DNA of 64,000 nucleotides from Polyangiaceae bacterium (GTDB taxonomy: Bacteria > Myxococcota_A > Polyangia > Polyangiales > Polyangiaceae): NCBI GenBank assembly GCA_013361525.1, contig JABFXY010000065.1, positions 62,001 to 126,000 on the forward strand, in the 5' to 3' direction. The position numbers and the translations under genes are program-made. Below, in pieces: positions 33,003-43,910 of this stretch. The stretch's first letter is position 1; every line of letters begins with the position of its first letter. The notes beneath the pieces were generated by a model that had not been told where the DNA came from, made no database searches, and saw only the letters and a program-made list of their open reading frames with translations.

Positions 33003-34061
33003 TCACGGATCAGGACGCCGCGAGCTCCGCGCACCGAGCACACGCTTGCGGTACTGTTGCGGGCTCTCGTCCGTCCAGCGCTTGAACGCGCGGAGAAACG
33101 CGCGCGCGTCGGAGTAGCCCAACAAGAACGCGACCTCTCCGAGAGACAGGCGTGGATCTTCGACGTACTGCCGCGCCATCTCCGCACGAACGCCGTCGAG
33201 CACCACCTGGAAGGTGGTGCCGAGCTCTCCGAGCCTGCGCTGCAGGGTGCGAACACTCATCTTCATCGCGGCGGCGGTCTGCTCGACGCTCGCGCCTTCG
33301 CTCAGGCCCACCCGCACGTGCTGGCGGATGCGGCCGAGCACATTGGTGGGGGGCGGGCTCGCCGGCAGGAGCATCGACGCGTGCCGATCGAGGATCGGAA
33401 GGAGCGCGCCGTCGGCCTGCGGGAGTGGGGTGTCCATCGCGGCCGCGTCGAACAGCATGCCGTTGGACTCGCGCCCGAACTCGATCTCTTGCGTGCCGAA
33501 GAACGCTGCTAGCTCGCTCACGTCCGGTGGACGGCGATGCGCGAACCAGATCCGCTTCGGTGCGACGTATGCGTCCTTCCCGACCGCGTCACGCATGGCC
33601 CGGAGCACCACCGCGCTGGAGAACTCGATTCCGTGCCGTCCGACGCCCAGCGGGTCGCCGGGGAACCGATGCTCGACCGCCAGTGCGCCGCCTTCACGCG
33701 CCTCCCACGAGAACTCGACGAGCTCGTTGAGCAGCTGGTGGTACCGGACCGCCAGCCCGACCGCGCCTCGAAGATCGGGCGCGTTGCGCGCGGCGAACTC
33801 GACCACGCCGTAGCTGCCGCGCGGCACACTGGGCGCGGCGTGGAGCCCGACGAACGGATCGTTCAGGACCGACTCGGCGAGCTCGCTCAGCTCTCGTACA
33901 GCTTCAACCGGAGCGAGCACCGTGGGATGAGAAGGCGTGTCCGACGGAAGACCGTAGCGACGCGCGAGGAGCGCGACGTCGCGTCCCGCTTCGCCGAGAC
34001 GCTTCAGCAAGATGGGAACCAACTGGCTGACGATCTCGACCCGTTGGCGGCGCGGCGACAT
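33003..34061 (-). CDS. AraC-family regulator (arabinose-binding-like N-terminal domain)
   Basis: 352 residues. The long N-terminal domain (LLKRLGEAGRDVALLARRYG, GSYGVVEFAARNAPDLRGAV, then the NELVEFSWE region) resembles that of OruR/ArgR-type AraC regulators. The C-terminal HTH has SVEQTAAAMKMSVRTLQRRL and SLGEVAFLLGYSDARAFLRA, ending SPQQYRKRVLG. It starts 15 bp from the end of the BtaA-like gene on the same strand, so it may be the last gene of that unit and a regulator of the biosynthetic cluster. It converges on the triple-CMD gene. Confidence 0.93.
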   Translation of the reverse strand: MSPRRQRVEIVSQLVPILLKRLGEAGRDVALLARRYGLPSDTPSHPTVLAPVEAVRELSELAESVLNDPFVGLHAAPSVPRGSYGVVEFAARNAPDLRGAVGLAVRYHQLLNELVEFSWEAREGGALAVEHRFPGDPLGVGRHGIEFSSAVVLRAMRDAVGKDAYVAPKRIWFAHRRPPDVSELAAFFGTQEIEFGRESNGMLFDAAAMDTPLPQADGALLPILDRHASMLLPASPPPTNVLGRIRQHVRVGLSEGASVEQTAAAMKMSVRTLQRRLGELGTTFQVVLDGVRAEMARQYVEDPRLSLGEVAFLLGYSDARAFLRAFKRWTDESPQQYRKRVLGARSSRRPDP

Positions 34062-34076
34062 GTTACGCGCGCGATG

Positions 34077-35248
34077 TTACCCCGGTGGTTGTACGTCGCA
34101 CACGACGAAGCGGCGCTGGATCGTGCTGCGATCGCGGTCGAACATCGTCGCGCTCTCCGCTCGAGGGACGAAGGTGCCCCGCCATGCGGGCGGCACGTCG
34201 GTCCATCCGAGGAGGTTCCGGAAGCACAGGCGGGCGCCCGGCGCGGCCGTGCGAGCAATCTCGGAGAACAGCGGGTCGATCGCCGAGGCGGGAAGCCACT
34301 CGGCGATGTTAGAAATCGAGAACCCGTGGATGCTCGCGGACGGCTGCGCCTGCAAGTACGCCGTGAAGGTGCCGTCGGCGAGCTCGAGGCGAGCGCGTCG
34401 GCTCGCCAGCGCGGCGCATCCGTCGGACGACAGATAAGGCGGCAACCCGCCGAGCGCGCCGTCGGGATACCGGCCGGCGAACATGAAGTGCAGAAAGTAG
34501 TTCGTGGTGATCGGCATCGCGGTCAGCGATCGCTCGAAGCGCTGACGGAAGTGGTCGGCGAACGCTCCGCTTCGAGCGGCCGCGTGCACCTCGGGGCCCC
34601 AGAACGAGCCGCGGAAGGTCCAGCGTCCGAAGAGCAGCGGGAAGAGCGCGCGCCATCGGGGCGTGTCCCACTCTCGTCGGTAGAGATCGCGCTGCTCCTC
34701 GAGCGTGCGGCAGGAGAGCATCCGCGCGATGCGCGCGCGTGGGTGCACGGCGAGCCGAATGCCTGCCGCCGCAGCGGCGCTGAAGCGCTCGGCCGCACCG
34801 GCGCCGAGCAGGCCATCCCGCACCGCGCTCGGATGCGCATCCCAGTACCGGCGTGCGACGTCGGAGAGTTGCGAGCGCAGCACGTCGCGGTAGACGTCCC
34901 ACCGGTCCGCCGTCGAGCTCGGGAACGCGCCGAGGAATTCGCTCGCGCTCTTCGATCCGAGCGACGCCACCGCCGCGAGCTTGAGCTCCACGAGATCGTT
35001 CTGGGTGGTGTTGTTGTCGACCGCCACGACCCGTTCGGCGCCGGCCGCGAGGAGCGACAGAGCGGTGCATCCGCCCGAGCTCACGATCGCGAGCGACCGA
35101 CCGGGCCCGGGCTGCAGCGCCTCGATCTCCAGCAATGGGTCTTCATACACCTGCGCGTACTGGAGCCGGCCGCGGCTCACCGCGCCGTAGGTGTGCCTTT
35201 GCGGCCGGTCGCCTCCGCTTCCGCGCGCGTGCTCGATCGAGTGCTGCG

Positions 35249-35252
<4 letters not shown>
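34077..35252 (-). CDS. BtaA-like 3-amino-3-carboxypropyl transferase (DUF3419)
   Basis: 391 residues from ATG 35252, overlapping the FAAL stop by 4 nt. The AdoMet site reads LAIVSSGGCTALSLLAAGAE, then VVAVDNNTTQNDLVELKLAA, the pattern of BtaA. Known BtaA moves the 3-amino-3-carboxypropyl group of S-adenosylmethionine onto diacylglycerol in betaine-lipid synthesis, with BtaB adding methyls. No btaB is present here, and the neighbours are a fatty acyl-AMP ligase and carrier-protein enzymes, so the acceptor may instead be a biosynthetic intermediate. Length matches the family. A longer open frame upstream to 36737 overlaps FAAL and is not coding. Confidence 0.88.
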
Positions 35253-36991
<1,739 letters not shown>

Positions 36992-37126
36992 CGAGCGGAT
37001 CTAGAGCGTCGCTCCGCGCATCGCTCGGCTTGGCGTCCCGTGTCTACGTTATTGGCGTCGTGCGCCTCCGGGCTCCGGGCCGACGCTGACTACAGTTGCG
37101 TGGAACGCATGAACGGAGCCGCCGAA

Positions 37127-38188
37127 ATGAACGCCGCCACACCGCCGCCACGCTCGCTCGACCGGGATCTCGTCGCGTCCTATCGCACCATCGTCACGCG
37201 AGAATCGCGCGGCGACTGGGACGCGCTCCGCCGCCGCGTCGGCTGCGCTGCAACGCTCGGAGCGAGGGCGTTCCTCGAGAAGGATCGTTCTGCGTGGGAG
37301 GTCGTGCAGCTCGCGGAGTTGCGCCTGCAGCGACGAGGCGGGGCCCGGCCCACCGACGTCGGCGACGTCGCGGTCCTCAGCGAGCTCTATCGAATCGAGG
37401 AATCGACGATCGCGCTGGAGTCGCCGCCGCCCAACCTCGACGCGGAAGCATTCTGCAGCTTCCTGGCCGAGCAGATCAAGGTCCACAGCTCGGCCGACGG
37501 AGAGCTGGCGAGCGTGATGACGAGGGGCGGCCTCTCGACCGAGGACTGGATGTATTTCGGCTATCAGTGGCTGCCGACGGCGATCGAGTTCACGAGAACG
37601 ATCGCGCTCTCGTCACTCTCGGTGCCACGCGCCCAGGCGCGGCTCATGTATCAGAACCTCTACGACGAGGTCGGCCGCGGTGATTGGCAGCGCGGGCACT
37701 ACGTTCAGCTCTGCCGATTCCTCGAGCCGTTCGGGGTTCGCGTCGACGACGAAGACGCGCTGCTCGATTGGTCGACGCCGGAGGCGCTCGCGCTCGCGAA
37801 CTGCGAGCTCCGGATGCTCTGGCATCGCGAGCCCGGCTGGGGGCTCGGCTCGATGTACCTCGCGGAGCGCCTCGTGCCGAGCGAGCTCGGTAAGGTTCGC
37901 GAAGCGGCGCTCCAGATGCAGCTCGGCGAGGCTCGGATGGCGTTCCTCGACGAGCACGTCGAGCTCGACGTGCAGCACGGCGAAGACTGGCTCGGCATCA
38001 TCCGCGACCTCCTGGTGACTCCTGACGACCAGCGCATCGCCTACAACGCGGCGTTGCAGCGAGGGCGCGCGCAGCGCGCAGCGTGGGAGTCGGCCTACGA
38101 CGGGTGGCGCCATTGGAAGCAGACGGGCGCGGCGCCTCGCGTCCCCGCGCGCGAGCTCGGCGACGCGGTCGCCGGAGCCGATCGGTGA
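37127..38188 (+). CDS. haem-oxygenase-like diiron oxidase (HDO family)
   Basis: 353 residues from ATG 37127, chosen for GGAG 8 nt upstream; ATG 37109 is possible. It belongs to the iron-containing redox enzymes of the haem-oxygenase-like fold (UndA, SznF central domain, CADD). The metal ligands are visible: Glu181 and His191 in LYDEVGRGDWQRGHY, Glu247 in SMYLAERLVP, and the H-x3-D-x2-H motif His277, Asp281, His284 in DEHVELDVQHGED. It may oxidise an amine, or desaturate or decarboxylate a carrier-bound substrate. It overlaps the next gene by GTGA. In mangotoxin/leudiazen- and fragin-type clusters, HDO-like and AurF-like enzymes occur together, as they do here. Confidence 0.9.
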   Translation: MNAATPPPRSLDRDLVASYRTIVTRESRGDWDALRRRVGCAATLGARAFLEKDRSAWEVVQLAELRLQRRGGARPTDVGDVAVLSELYRIEESTIALESPPPNLDAEAFCSFLAEQIKVHSSADGELASVMTRGGLSTEDWMYFGYQWLPTAIEFTRTIALSSLSVPRAQARLMYQNLYDEVGRGDWQRGHYVQLCRFLEPFGVRVDDEDALLDWSTPEALALANCELRMLWHREPGWGLGSMYLAERLVPSELGKVREAALQMQLGEARMAFLDEHVELDVQHGEDWLGIIRDLLVTPDDQRIAYNAALQRGRAQRAAWESAYDGWRHWKQTGAAPRVPARELGDAVAGADR

Positions 38189-40011
38189 CGACGGCATGGC
38201 AACGCCTCTGCCCACACGCGGTCTGGCGTGATGCGCCCATCGCCGCGATCGAGCGAGAGCTCGAGACGGCGGAGAACGTCGCCCTACTCCGACGTCTCGA
38301 GGTCGAGGAGGCCTACCCTGCGCCGCTGCTCGCGCGTCTCGACGAGCTCGGCGTGGCGCGGTGCTTCGCGGATCCGAGCTGCGCCACGCCTCACCACGTC
38401 GGCGCGCTCGCAGAAGTGTTGGCGCGCGCCAGCGGGTCGCTGGCGATCACCGTCGCGGTGAACGCGCTCGCGCTCCTGCCGGCGTACGTCGCGGCGCGTC
38501 CGGATCAGCTGGAATACGTGCTCTGCCGCGTGCGCGACGGAGCACGCGCCGCGATCTTGCTGACCGAGCTTCGCCACGGCTCGGACTTGCTCCGGACCGA
38601 GACGCGAGGCGAGCCGGGTCGCATCGATGAAGCGGGTGTGTTCGTGCGATGTGGGCTCGAGGACGCGACGCACGTTCGCATCTGCGGCGAAAAGCATCTC
38701 ATCAACGGCGGGTCGGAGCACTCGCTCCTCTTCGTGCTCGCTCGAACGGGTGGCGCGGAGAGCGGATCGTGCAGCGATGGGGATCACGCGAGCCTCTTCC
38801 TGATTGAGCGAGGCCCGTCGGTCGACACCCTGCCGAAATGGCGCACGCTCGCGGCCTCGGGCGCCGACATCTCGGGCGCGCGATTTCGAGACACCGTCGT
38901 GCCGATCGAAAACGCGATCGGAAGGCTCGGGGACGGCATCGCGGTGATCCACAAGACGCTCGCCATCTCGCGCGGAGGCGTCAGCGCGCTCGCCGCCGGG
39001 ACAGCCGCCGCGGCTCGCAGGCTCGCGACGGCGCATGCCTACGAGCGTGAGCTCTACGGCGCATCGATCGCGAAGCTCGGAGCGATCACCGAACATCTCG
39101 CGCGAGCACACGCGCTCGAGCTCGCGTGCGCGGCGCTTTCGGTGAAACAGGCGGCGGTCGTGAACGGCCTCGGGCCGGGCGCGTCGTACCATGCGGCCGC
39201 TGCGAAGTGGGCGTGCTGCGCGCTCGCCGAAGAAGCGGTCACCGAGGGCCGCCGCGTACTCGGCGCACGCGCGCTGCTCCGGGAGCACCCGTACGAGCGG
39301 CTGGTGCGCGATGTCCTGCTTTACGGCGTCTTCGACGGGACCAGCCACGTGGTGCTCGAGCAGCTCCACTGGCGTCTCGCGCAGCTGGCTGCCCGAGACG
39401 CGCCCGCTGCGGACGAGGGCGAAGAGACGTTCACGCGCATGAGCGAGCTCTATCGAGCACCACCGCGCAGCTTCGCGGTCGTGGCGAGGCTCGGCGCACG
39501 GCCCTGGGTACCGAGCCCCGAGACGTACCTTCGAGCTCTCGCAATGCGCTCGAGCGTCGACTGGCTCGATGCGCTGGCGGATCTGGCAGGAGCGCTTCTC
39601 AAAGCGACGCGGGGATGTCGCGAGAGCGGTCGTTGGGATCGCGATCAGGCTCTGCGGCACGTCGCGGGCGAGCAGCTCGCATCGATCGAGGTGCTGATCG
39701 CGCTCGCCGAGCTGGGCGAGGCGTCGGTCCGATCCACCCTCGGGCTCTCACCGCTCGAGGGCTCGCCGGATGAGCTCTCCCTCCATCGCGACTCCGTCAC
39801 GTACGCGCGGACCCTTCTCGGCGCGCGGATCGTCGCGGGGCTGCGATGGATGACTCATGCGGCAGCGGAGACGGTCATCGTTGCGCGCGAGCTCGACCCC
39901 ATCGAGCACGCGCTCACGCACGACCTCGCCTCCGCCCGCACTGCGCTGCACGAACGATTCGAGCGTGCCGGAGCGAACGCTCTCACGCCTGTCACGGAGG
40001 AGCACAAATGA
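38185..40011 (+). CDS. acyl-CoA dehydrogenase-like flavoprotein
   Basis: 608 residues, GTG overlapping the previous stop. Order of parts: helical N-terminus (LLARLDELGVARCFADP), ILLTELRHGSDLLRT where the flavin-binding loop should be, GEKHLINGGSEHSLLFVLAR, then the C-terminal helical domain (YERELYGASIAKLGAITEHL) and LLYGVFDGTSHVVLEQL, equivalent to the EGTSEI motif. The usual catalytic Glu is Asp there (FDGT), so activity may be changed. The last 150 residues extend beyond a normal acyl-CoA dehydrogenase. Between the diiron enzyme and an ACP, it may act on an ACP-bound chain. Confidence 0.88.
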   Translation: MTTAWQRLCPHAVWRDAPIAAIERELETAENVALLRRLEVEEAYPAPLLARLDELGVARCFADPSCATPHHVGALAEVLARASGSLAITVAVNALALLPAYVAARPDQLEYVLCRVRDGARAAILLTELRHGSDLLRTETRGEPGRIDEAGVFVRCGLEDATHVRICGEKHLINGGSEHSLLFVLARTGGAESGSCSDGDHASLFLIERGPSVDTLPKWRTLAASGADISGARFRDTVVPIENAIGRLGDGIAVIHKTLAISRGGVSALAAGTAAAARRLATAHAYERELYGASIAKLGAITEHLARAHALELACAALSVKQAAVVNGLGPGASYHAAAAKWACCALAEEAVTEGRRVLGARALLREHPYERLVRDVLLYGVFDGTSHVVLEQLHWRLAQLAARDAPAADEGEETFTRMSELYRAPPRSFAVVARLGARPWVPSPETYLRALAMRSSVDWLDALADLAGALLKATRGCRESGRWDRDQALRHVAGEQLASIEVLIALAELGEASVRSTLGLSPLEGSPDELSLHRDSVTYARTLLGARIVAGLRWMTHAAAETVIVARELDPIEHALTHDLASARTALHERFERAGANALTPVTEEHK

Positions 40012-40265
40012 CTCAATCCACAACCTTGGCACAGGTCCGGACGCTTCTCGCGGAGGCGTGCGCGATCGCGCCGACACGGATCGAGGACGAAGGGCGATTG
40101 CGCAGCTACGGCCTGGACTCGGTGCGCGCGATCGAGCTCGCAGTGATGATCGAGGATGTCTTCGGCGTGCGGGTAAAGATGGAGGCGCTCGATCGCCTCA
40201 AGCTCGCCACCGTCCGTGACCTCGCCGACTTCGTCGACCGCGAGCGGGCGCTCGTCGGATCGTGA
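40008..40265 (+). CDS. acyl carrier protein
   Basis: 85 residues. RSYGLDSVRAIELAVMIED has the phosphopantetheine Ser38 in the DSV motif. ATG overlaps the dehydrogenase stop (ATGA). As the only carrier protein on this transcript it should hold the fatty acyl chain loaded by the FAAL at 35249, on which the diiron and dehydrogenase enzymes could act. Confidence 0.93.
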   Translation: MTQSTTLAQVRTLLAEACAIAPTRIEDEGRLRSYGLDSVRAIELAVMIEDVFGVRVKMEALDRLKLATVRDLADFVDRERALVGS

Positions 40266-40286
40266 CGCGGCGACGACGCTTTTCGG

Positions 40287-40724
40287 TCAGGAGAGGTGCG
40301 CGAGCACGAATCCGCAGAACAACACCGCGAACCCGCCGATCTCGCCGACGATGAGCATCCAAATCCCCCAGGAGGTCACGAAGGTGCGGCGCTCGAATTG
40401 ATTGTCGGTGTCGTCACGCAGACCGAGTTGGATGTACGTCGCAATGGCCGAGCCGAAGCACACGAGCGGAATGCCGACCGCGAGCGTAGTCACGACCATC
40501 GGGAACGGGCTGTACTCGGCGAGCTTCGCGAGCACGAGCGCGGCGAAGCTGTACAAGAGCGCCGCGCGATGCGCGATGTCGACGTAGACCGGTGCGCGGT
40601 GGTCCGACGCCTTCGCCATCGCGCGGAACTTCCACACGCCGAGCACGAGGCCGGTGAAGAAGAAGACCCCGGAAGTGGCCACCGCCAGCGTGACCGCGGG
40701 GCCGTCGGCCCAGGGCGCGCTCAC
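40287..40724 (-). CDS. small four-helix membrane protein
   Basis: 145 residues from GTG 40724, overlapping the stop of the upstream ligase gene as GTGA. Four membrane segments are apparent (AVTLAVATSGVFFFTGLVLG, YSFAALVLAKL, VTTLAVGIPLVCFGSAIATY, WGIWMLIVGEIGGFAVLFCG), with a charged loop between the first two. No family was recognised. It is the last gene of the KASIII-to-ligase operon and may export or membrane-localise the product. It converges on the ACP gene at 40265. Frames continuing 5' to 41237 overlap the ligase and are not coding. Confidence 0.8.
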   Translation of the reverse strand: MSAPWADGPAVTLAVATSGVFFFTGLVLGVWKFRAMAKASDHRAPVYVDIAHRAALLYSFAALVLAKLAEYSPFPMVVTTLAVGIPLVCFGSAIATYIQLGLRDDTDNQFERRTFVTSWGIWMLIVGEIGGFAVLFCGFVLAHLS

Positions 40725-41629
40725 GCGGGGCCTCCCGGCCAGCTCGCGGGATCGTTTCCGTGCTCCGCGAGGACGGCGTAGACCCATCGCTCGAGCCCGA
40801 ACGCCAGACACGCAGAGTGCGCCGGCCCGCTCTCCGCGCGCAGCTCGAACGTCTCCCCGAAGAAGTTCCGATGCGCGTTGAGCGATCCAATCGCGAGCCC
40901 GCTCGAGCACACCAGCTCCTGCTTCGTCGGGAAGAGTTTCTGATGCAGGGACTTCGGCGAGCGCGACGGATCGAAGAACGGATCGCTCGCGATCTGGAGC
41001 GAGAGCCGGATGCCCCACGCGCGTGCGAGCTCCTCGGCGCCGGCCCGCGCGTCCTCGAGGAAGCGCCGCGACGACACCGCCGTTCCGACGTGCACCACCT
41101 CGCGCATGCGGAAACACCACTGTCGACGGAGCGGCGTGTAGCGCTCCTCGCGACGGAAGCACGTCCCGAGCGTCGTGAAGACGCGCGGCTCGGCCCCGAG
41201 ATCGGAGCCGCGGAGCGCGGCGTAGATCGAGTAACACGCGGCCGGCGCGAGCACCGTCTCTACGGGCGCGAGAGCCGAGAGCGAGAGCGCACCGTCACGG
41301 TCACGACCGTTGTCGTCCGCGAAGGCACGCAGGTTGGCCTCGTCGCGCTCGAGGGTCGCCGGGATCGTGACGAGCTGAGGGAAGCTCGTGAAGTAATCGG
41401 CGCGTCGGAGATCGCGCGCTGCGAGGAGCGGGACGAAGCTGTGTGCCTCGGCGCGCATCGCTCGAGCGAGGGAGGCGAACGACGCGTCGAGCCGCTCCGC
41501 CAATGCCAGCGAGGGCCCCGAGAGCCCGACCATACCCTCGCGGTTCCAGGTCAGCCCCGGCACGCCCGCGAGCACCGGGTCGAAGCCCTCGTGGACGAGG
41601 GCAACCGCCGCGTTCGTACCTCCGCTCAC
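40721..41629 (-). CDS. seryl-tRNA-synthetase-like amino acid:carrier-protein ligase
   Basis: 302 residues with a class II aminoacyl-tRNA-synthetase core but no tRNA-binding arm. Motif 2 is GTCFRREERYTPLRRQWCFR, motif 3 is ACLAFGLERWVYAVL. Cys residues in ACYSIY and SACLAFGLER and the Glu in MREVV are candidate zinc ligands. Known relatives (aa:CP ligases, for example in Bradyrhizobium) activate glycine or alanine and load a stand-alone carrier protein. The carrier protein at 42485 in this operon is the obvious partner, with the AurF-like gene between. Overlaps are 4 nt on both sides. Confidence 0.9.
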   Translation of the reverse strand: MSGGTNAAVALVHEGFDPVLAGVPGLTWNREGMVGLSGPSLALAERLDASFASLARAMRAEAHSFVPLLAARDLRRADYFTSFPQLVTIPATLERDEANLRAFADDNGRDRDGALSLSALAPVETVLAPAACYSIYAALRGSDLGAEPRVFTTLGTCFRREERYTPLRRQWCFRMREVVHVGTAVSSRRFLEDARAGAEELARAWGIRLSLQIASDPFFDPSRSPKSLHQKLFPTKQELVCSSGLAIGSLNAHRNFFGETFELRAESGPAHSACLAFGLERWVYAVLAEHGNDPASWPGGPA

Positions 41630-42516
41630 GACAACACCTCCGCAAAGCGCAGTGATTCGCGCGCTCGCCGGCTGGCCGCCTCGTGGAGCGCGGCTCGCTG
41701 TGGAGATCCCAACACCTCGTCGCGAAGCGCGAGGGCCCGACCGGGCACACCGGCCGCGCGGAACACGGACGGATCGACGTAGCTTCGCAGCGTGGCCTCG
41801 AGATATCGCTCGATATAACTCGATACCCGCGCGCGCCCTTCATCGCCCCACGCGGGCGCAAAGCGCGCCCAGAGCTCGCCGAGCGCGACGCGCCCGAACG
41901 CGATGTGCCGCGCTTCATCCTGCGCGTGGTACGCATTGATGTCGCGCGAAAGCGACCACACCGAGTCGTCGCGACCAATCGTCACGTTGAAGTAGTTCGC
42001 GACCTCCTCGAACACGACGACACGCGCGAAGAACACCACGTCGTCTTCTCCGGGCAGCCCGGGAGAACCGAGCGGCACCTGCCGGTCGGGATAGAGCGTC
42101 GCGTAGCTCCGACAGAAGCGCGAGAAGACCGCGGTGTGCACGTTCTCCTCGTGGAGGAAGTGCTGCAGGTATCCGGAGACGGGCGCGAGCGCGCCGACAT
42201 GGAGGCGACGAGCGAGGCCGATCATCAGCTCGCGCTCCCCCGCCACGTTCAGCGAGAAGAAGTGCGCGGCCTCGTGCAGGTGCAGGCGCCAGCGCTGCTC
42301 GTCACTCAGCTCGACGTACACGGGATGCGACGACAGCGCGCTGAGCGCGGGGCTGAAGGCGAAGCGCTCGCGATCGGGCCGCTCGGGCCAATCGAAGAGC
42401 GTGTTCGGGTTCGCGTAGCGGCGGATCGATGCCGCGGACAGGCGTCCTGCGAGGCCTTCCAGCGTGCGCGCCGAACGCGCGCCGTCAGCCACGGGTGTCT
42501 TCGAAGAAGTTTGCAT
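41626..42516 (-). CDS. AurF-like diiron N-oxygenase
   Basis: 296 residues of the p-aminobenzoate N-oxygenase (AurF/CmlI) family. Candidate iron ligands: Glu94 or Glu96 in VAGERELMIG, Glu123/124 and His127 in LHEENVHTAV, Glu170 in VVFEEVANYFN, and His197, Glu201, His204 in YHAQDEARHIAFG. The family turns amines into hydroxylamines, nitroso or nitro groups. The coupled aminoacyl ligase (ATGA overlap) and upstream carrier protein (32-nt overlap) suggest the substrate is a carrier-bound amino acid. Confidence 0.92.
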   Translation of the reverse strand: MQTSSKTPVADGARSARTLEGLAGRLSAASIRRYANPNTLFDWPERPDRERFAFSPALSALSSHPVYVELSDEQRWRLHLHEAAHFFSLNVAGERELMIGLARRLHVGALAPVSGYLQHFLHEENVHTAVFSRFCRSYATLYPDRQVPLGSPGLPGEDDVVFFARVVVFEEVANYFNVTIGRDDSVWSLSRDINAYHAQDEARHIAFGRVALGELWARFAPAWGDEGRARVSSYIERYLEATLRSYVDPSVFRAAGVPGRALALRDEVLGSPQRAALHEAASRRARESLRFAEVLS

Positions 42517-42760
42517 AAACCGCGCTCAAACTCCGGATATGTGTGGGATCGAGGGTCTCGCTGAGGATCGATCGCCCCGCGAGGTCCTCGATGACGAGGA
42601 TGAATTCGACGAGCTGCAGCGAGTCCAGCACCCGCGCGTCGATGAGGTCGGTGTCGTCTCCGATCGTCGCCGGATCGGTGCCCGGCCGTCCGGTGGCGAG
42701 CCACGTGCGGAGCTCGCTCAGCACCTCGGAACGGCGACTCGATGCCCTCGTTTCATCCAT
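42485..42760 (-). CDS. carrier protein, putative aminoacyl carrier
   Basis: 91 residues. DLIDARVLDSLQLVEFILVI has the phosphopantetheine Ser47 in a DSL motif. It overlaps the thioester-reductase-like gene upstream by 8 nt and the AurF-like gene downstream by 32 nt. Neighbouring a SerRS-like ligase, it is the probable acceptor of an activated amino acid, distinct from the ACP at 40008. Some 20 residues of N-terminal tail precede the four-helix domain. Confidence 0.9.
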   Translation of the reverse strand: MDETRASSRRSEVLSELRTWLATGRPGTDPATIGDDTDLIDARVLDSLQLVEFILVIEDLAGRSILSETLDPTHIRSLSAVYANFFEDTRG

Positions 42761-43907
42761 ACGCCGCCGCCTCCCAGCCCTGGGCGCGCCAGTCGCTATG
42801 CACGCCGTGCGCGATCATCGTGCCGAGCCACTCGCGCGCGTGCGGCAGCTCGAGCCCCGACCCTGCGAGATCACGCTCGAAGCGCTCGATGGAGAACCGC
42901 TTCGGATAGTCGAGCTGCTCGGTGAAGAGGCGCATCTGGCGCACCGTCGCGCGCAGCGACACGTGCGCGACCAGCTCGACGGTGTCGGCGAACGAGGCGA
43001 AGGTCGCGCCGTCGACGCTCGCGGGCTCGGGGTAGCCCTTGGCCTTCCAGCCGGGCGCCGCGTCCTCGATGCAATCGGCGACCGCGGGCAGCAGCTCTCC
43101 CAGCGTCAGCGAACGGTCCGCGCCTGCGCATACGTGGTAGTTGGCACCGGCGCGAAACGCCGGGCCGAATAGGTGCGCGATCGCCGCTGCTGCGTAGTCC
43201 GAGGGGATGAGATCGACCGCTTGCGCCTCGTCTCCCGGGATCATCGCCATTAGACCTCGATGGAAGATGCGCCACACCGGATAGACGCCGGACATCCGCG
43301 AGATGTGGCCGTCACTCAGGCGCCCGACGACGACACCGAGTCGATAGGTCGCGACGGGCAGACCCGCGGCGGCAGCTTTGCGCCCCTCGAGCTCGGCGCG
43401 CGCCTTGGAGCGCTCGTATTCGTTGCAGAAGCCGGCTTCGACCTCGAGATCGTCTTCGTCGATCTCGCCGCGGCGCGTGCCTGCAACATACGCAGTGCTC
43501 ACGAGCCCGAAGCGATCGAGCTTGCGGCAGCGCTTCGCGAGCTCGAGCGCGTTCCGGGTCCCGAGGACATTGCCGGTCTCCCCTTGAGCTGCCGTTTGGC
43601 TGAACGACGTGCACGCCGCCGCGTGAAGAATGCCGGTGACCTCCGATTCGAGCCTCGCTCGCTCGCCCGGCGGGAGCCCGAGGTCTTCCCGCGCGACGTC
43701 TCCGCGAAGCACCTGGATGCGCTCGCGGGCCGGCTCGGGCGCGTCGATCCAATCAAGTAGCCATTGGGCCTTCGCTTCCACGGTCGCAGCATCACCCCGC
43801 ACGAGGAGACGCAGCGCGGGAGGCTCGCTCCGGCGCACCAGTGCCCGCGCGAGCTCACATCCGACGATGCCGTTGGCACCGGTAATCAGGATCGTCTCGT
43901 CAGCCAT
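42753..43907 (-). CDS. thioester-reductase-like SDR (NAD-binding_4)
   Basis: 384 residues, extended SDR. Glycine motif TGANGIVG (9-16), GILHAAACTSF, ALELAKRCRKLDRFGLVSTA with the catalytic Ser/Thr, and EYERSKARAE with the YxxxK motif. It resembles the reductase domains that release carrier-bound chains as aldehydes or alcohols in NRPS and carboxylic-acid reductases. Stand-alone forms act on carrier proteins in trans, so it may release the product from the carrier at 42485, whose gene it overlaps by 8 nt. Three bp separate it from the KASIII gene upstream. Confidence 0.9.
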   Translation of the reverse strand: MADETILITGANGIVGCELARALVRRSEPPALRLLVRGDAATVEAKAQWLLDWIDAPEPARERIQVLRGDVAREDLGLPPGERARLESEVTGILHAAACTSFSQTAAQGETGNVLGTRNALELAKRCRKLDRFGLVSTAYVAGTRRGEIDEDDLEVEAGFCNEYERSKARAELEGRKAAAAGLPVATYRLGVVVGRLSDGHISRMSGVYPVWRIFHRGLMAMIPGDEAQAVDLIPSDYAAAAIAHLFGPAFRAGANYHVCAGADRSLTLGELLPAVADCIEDAAPGWKAKGYPEPASVDGATFASFADTVELVAHVSLRATVRQMRLFTEQLDYPKRFSIERFERDLAGSGLELPHAREWLGTMIAHGVHSDWRAQGWEAAAYG

Positions 43908-43910
43908 CGG

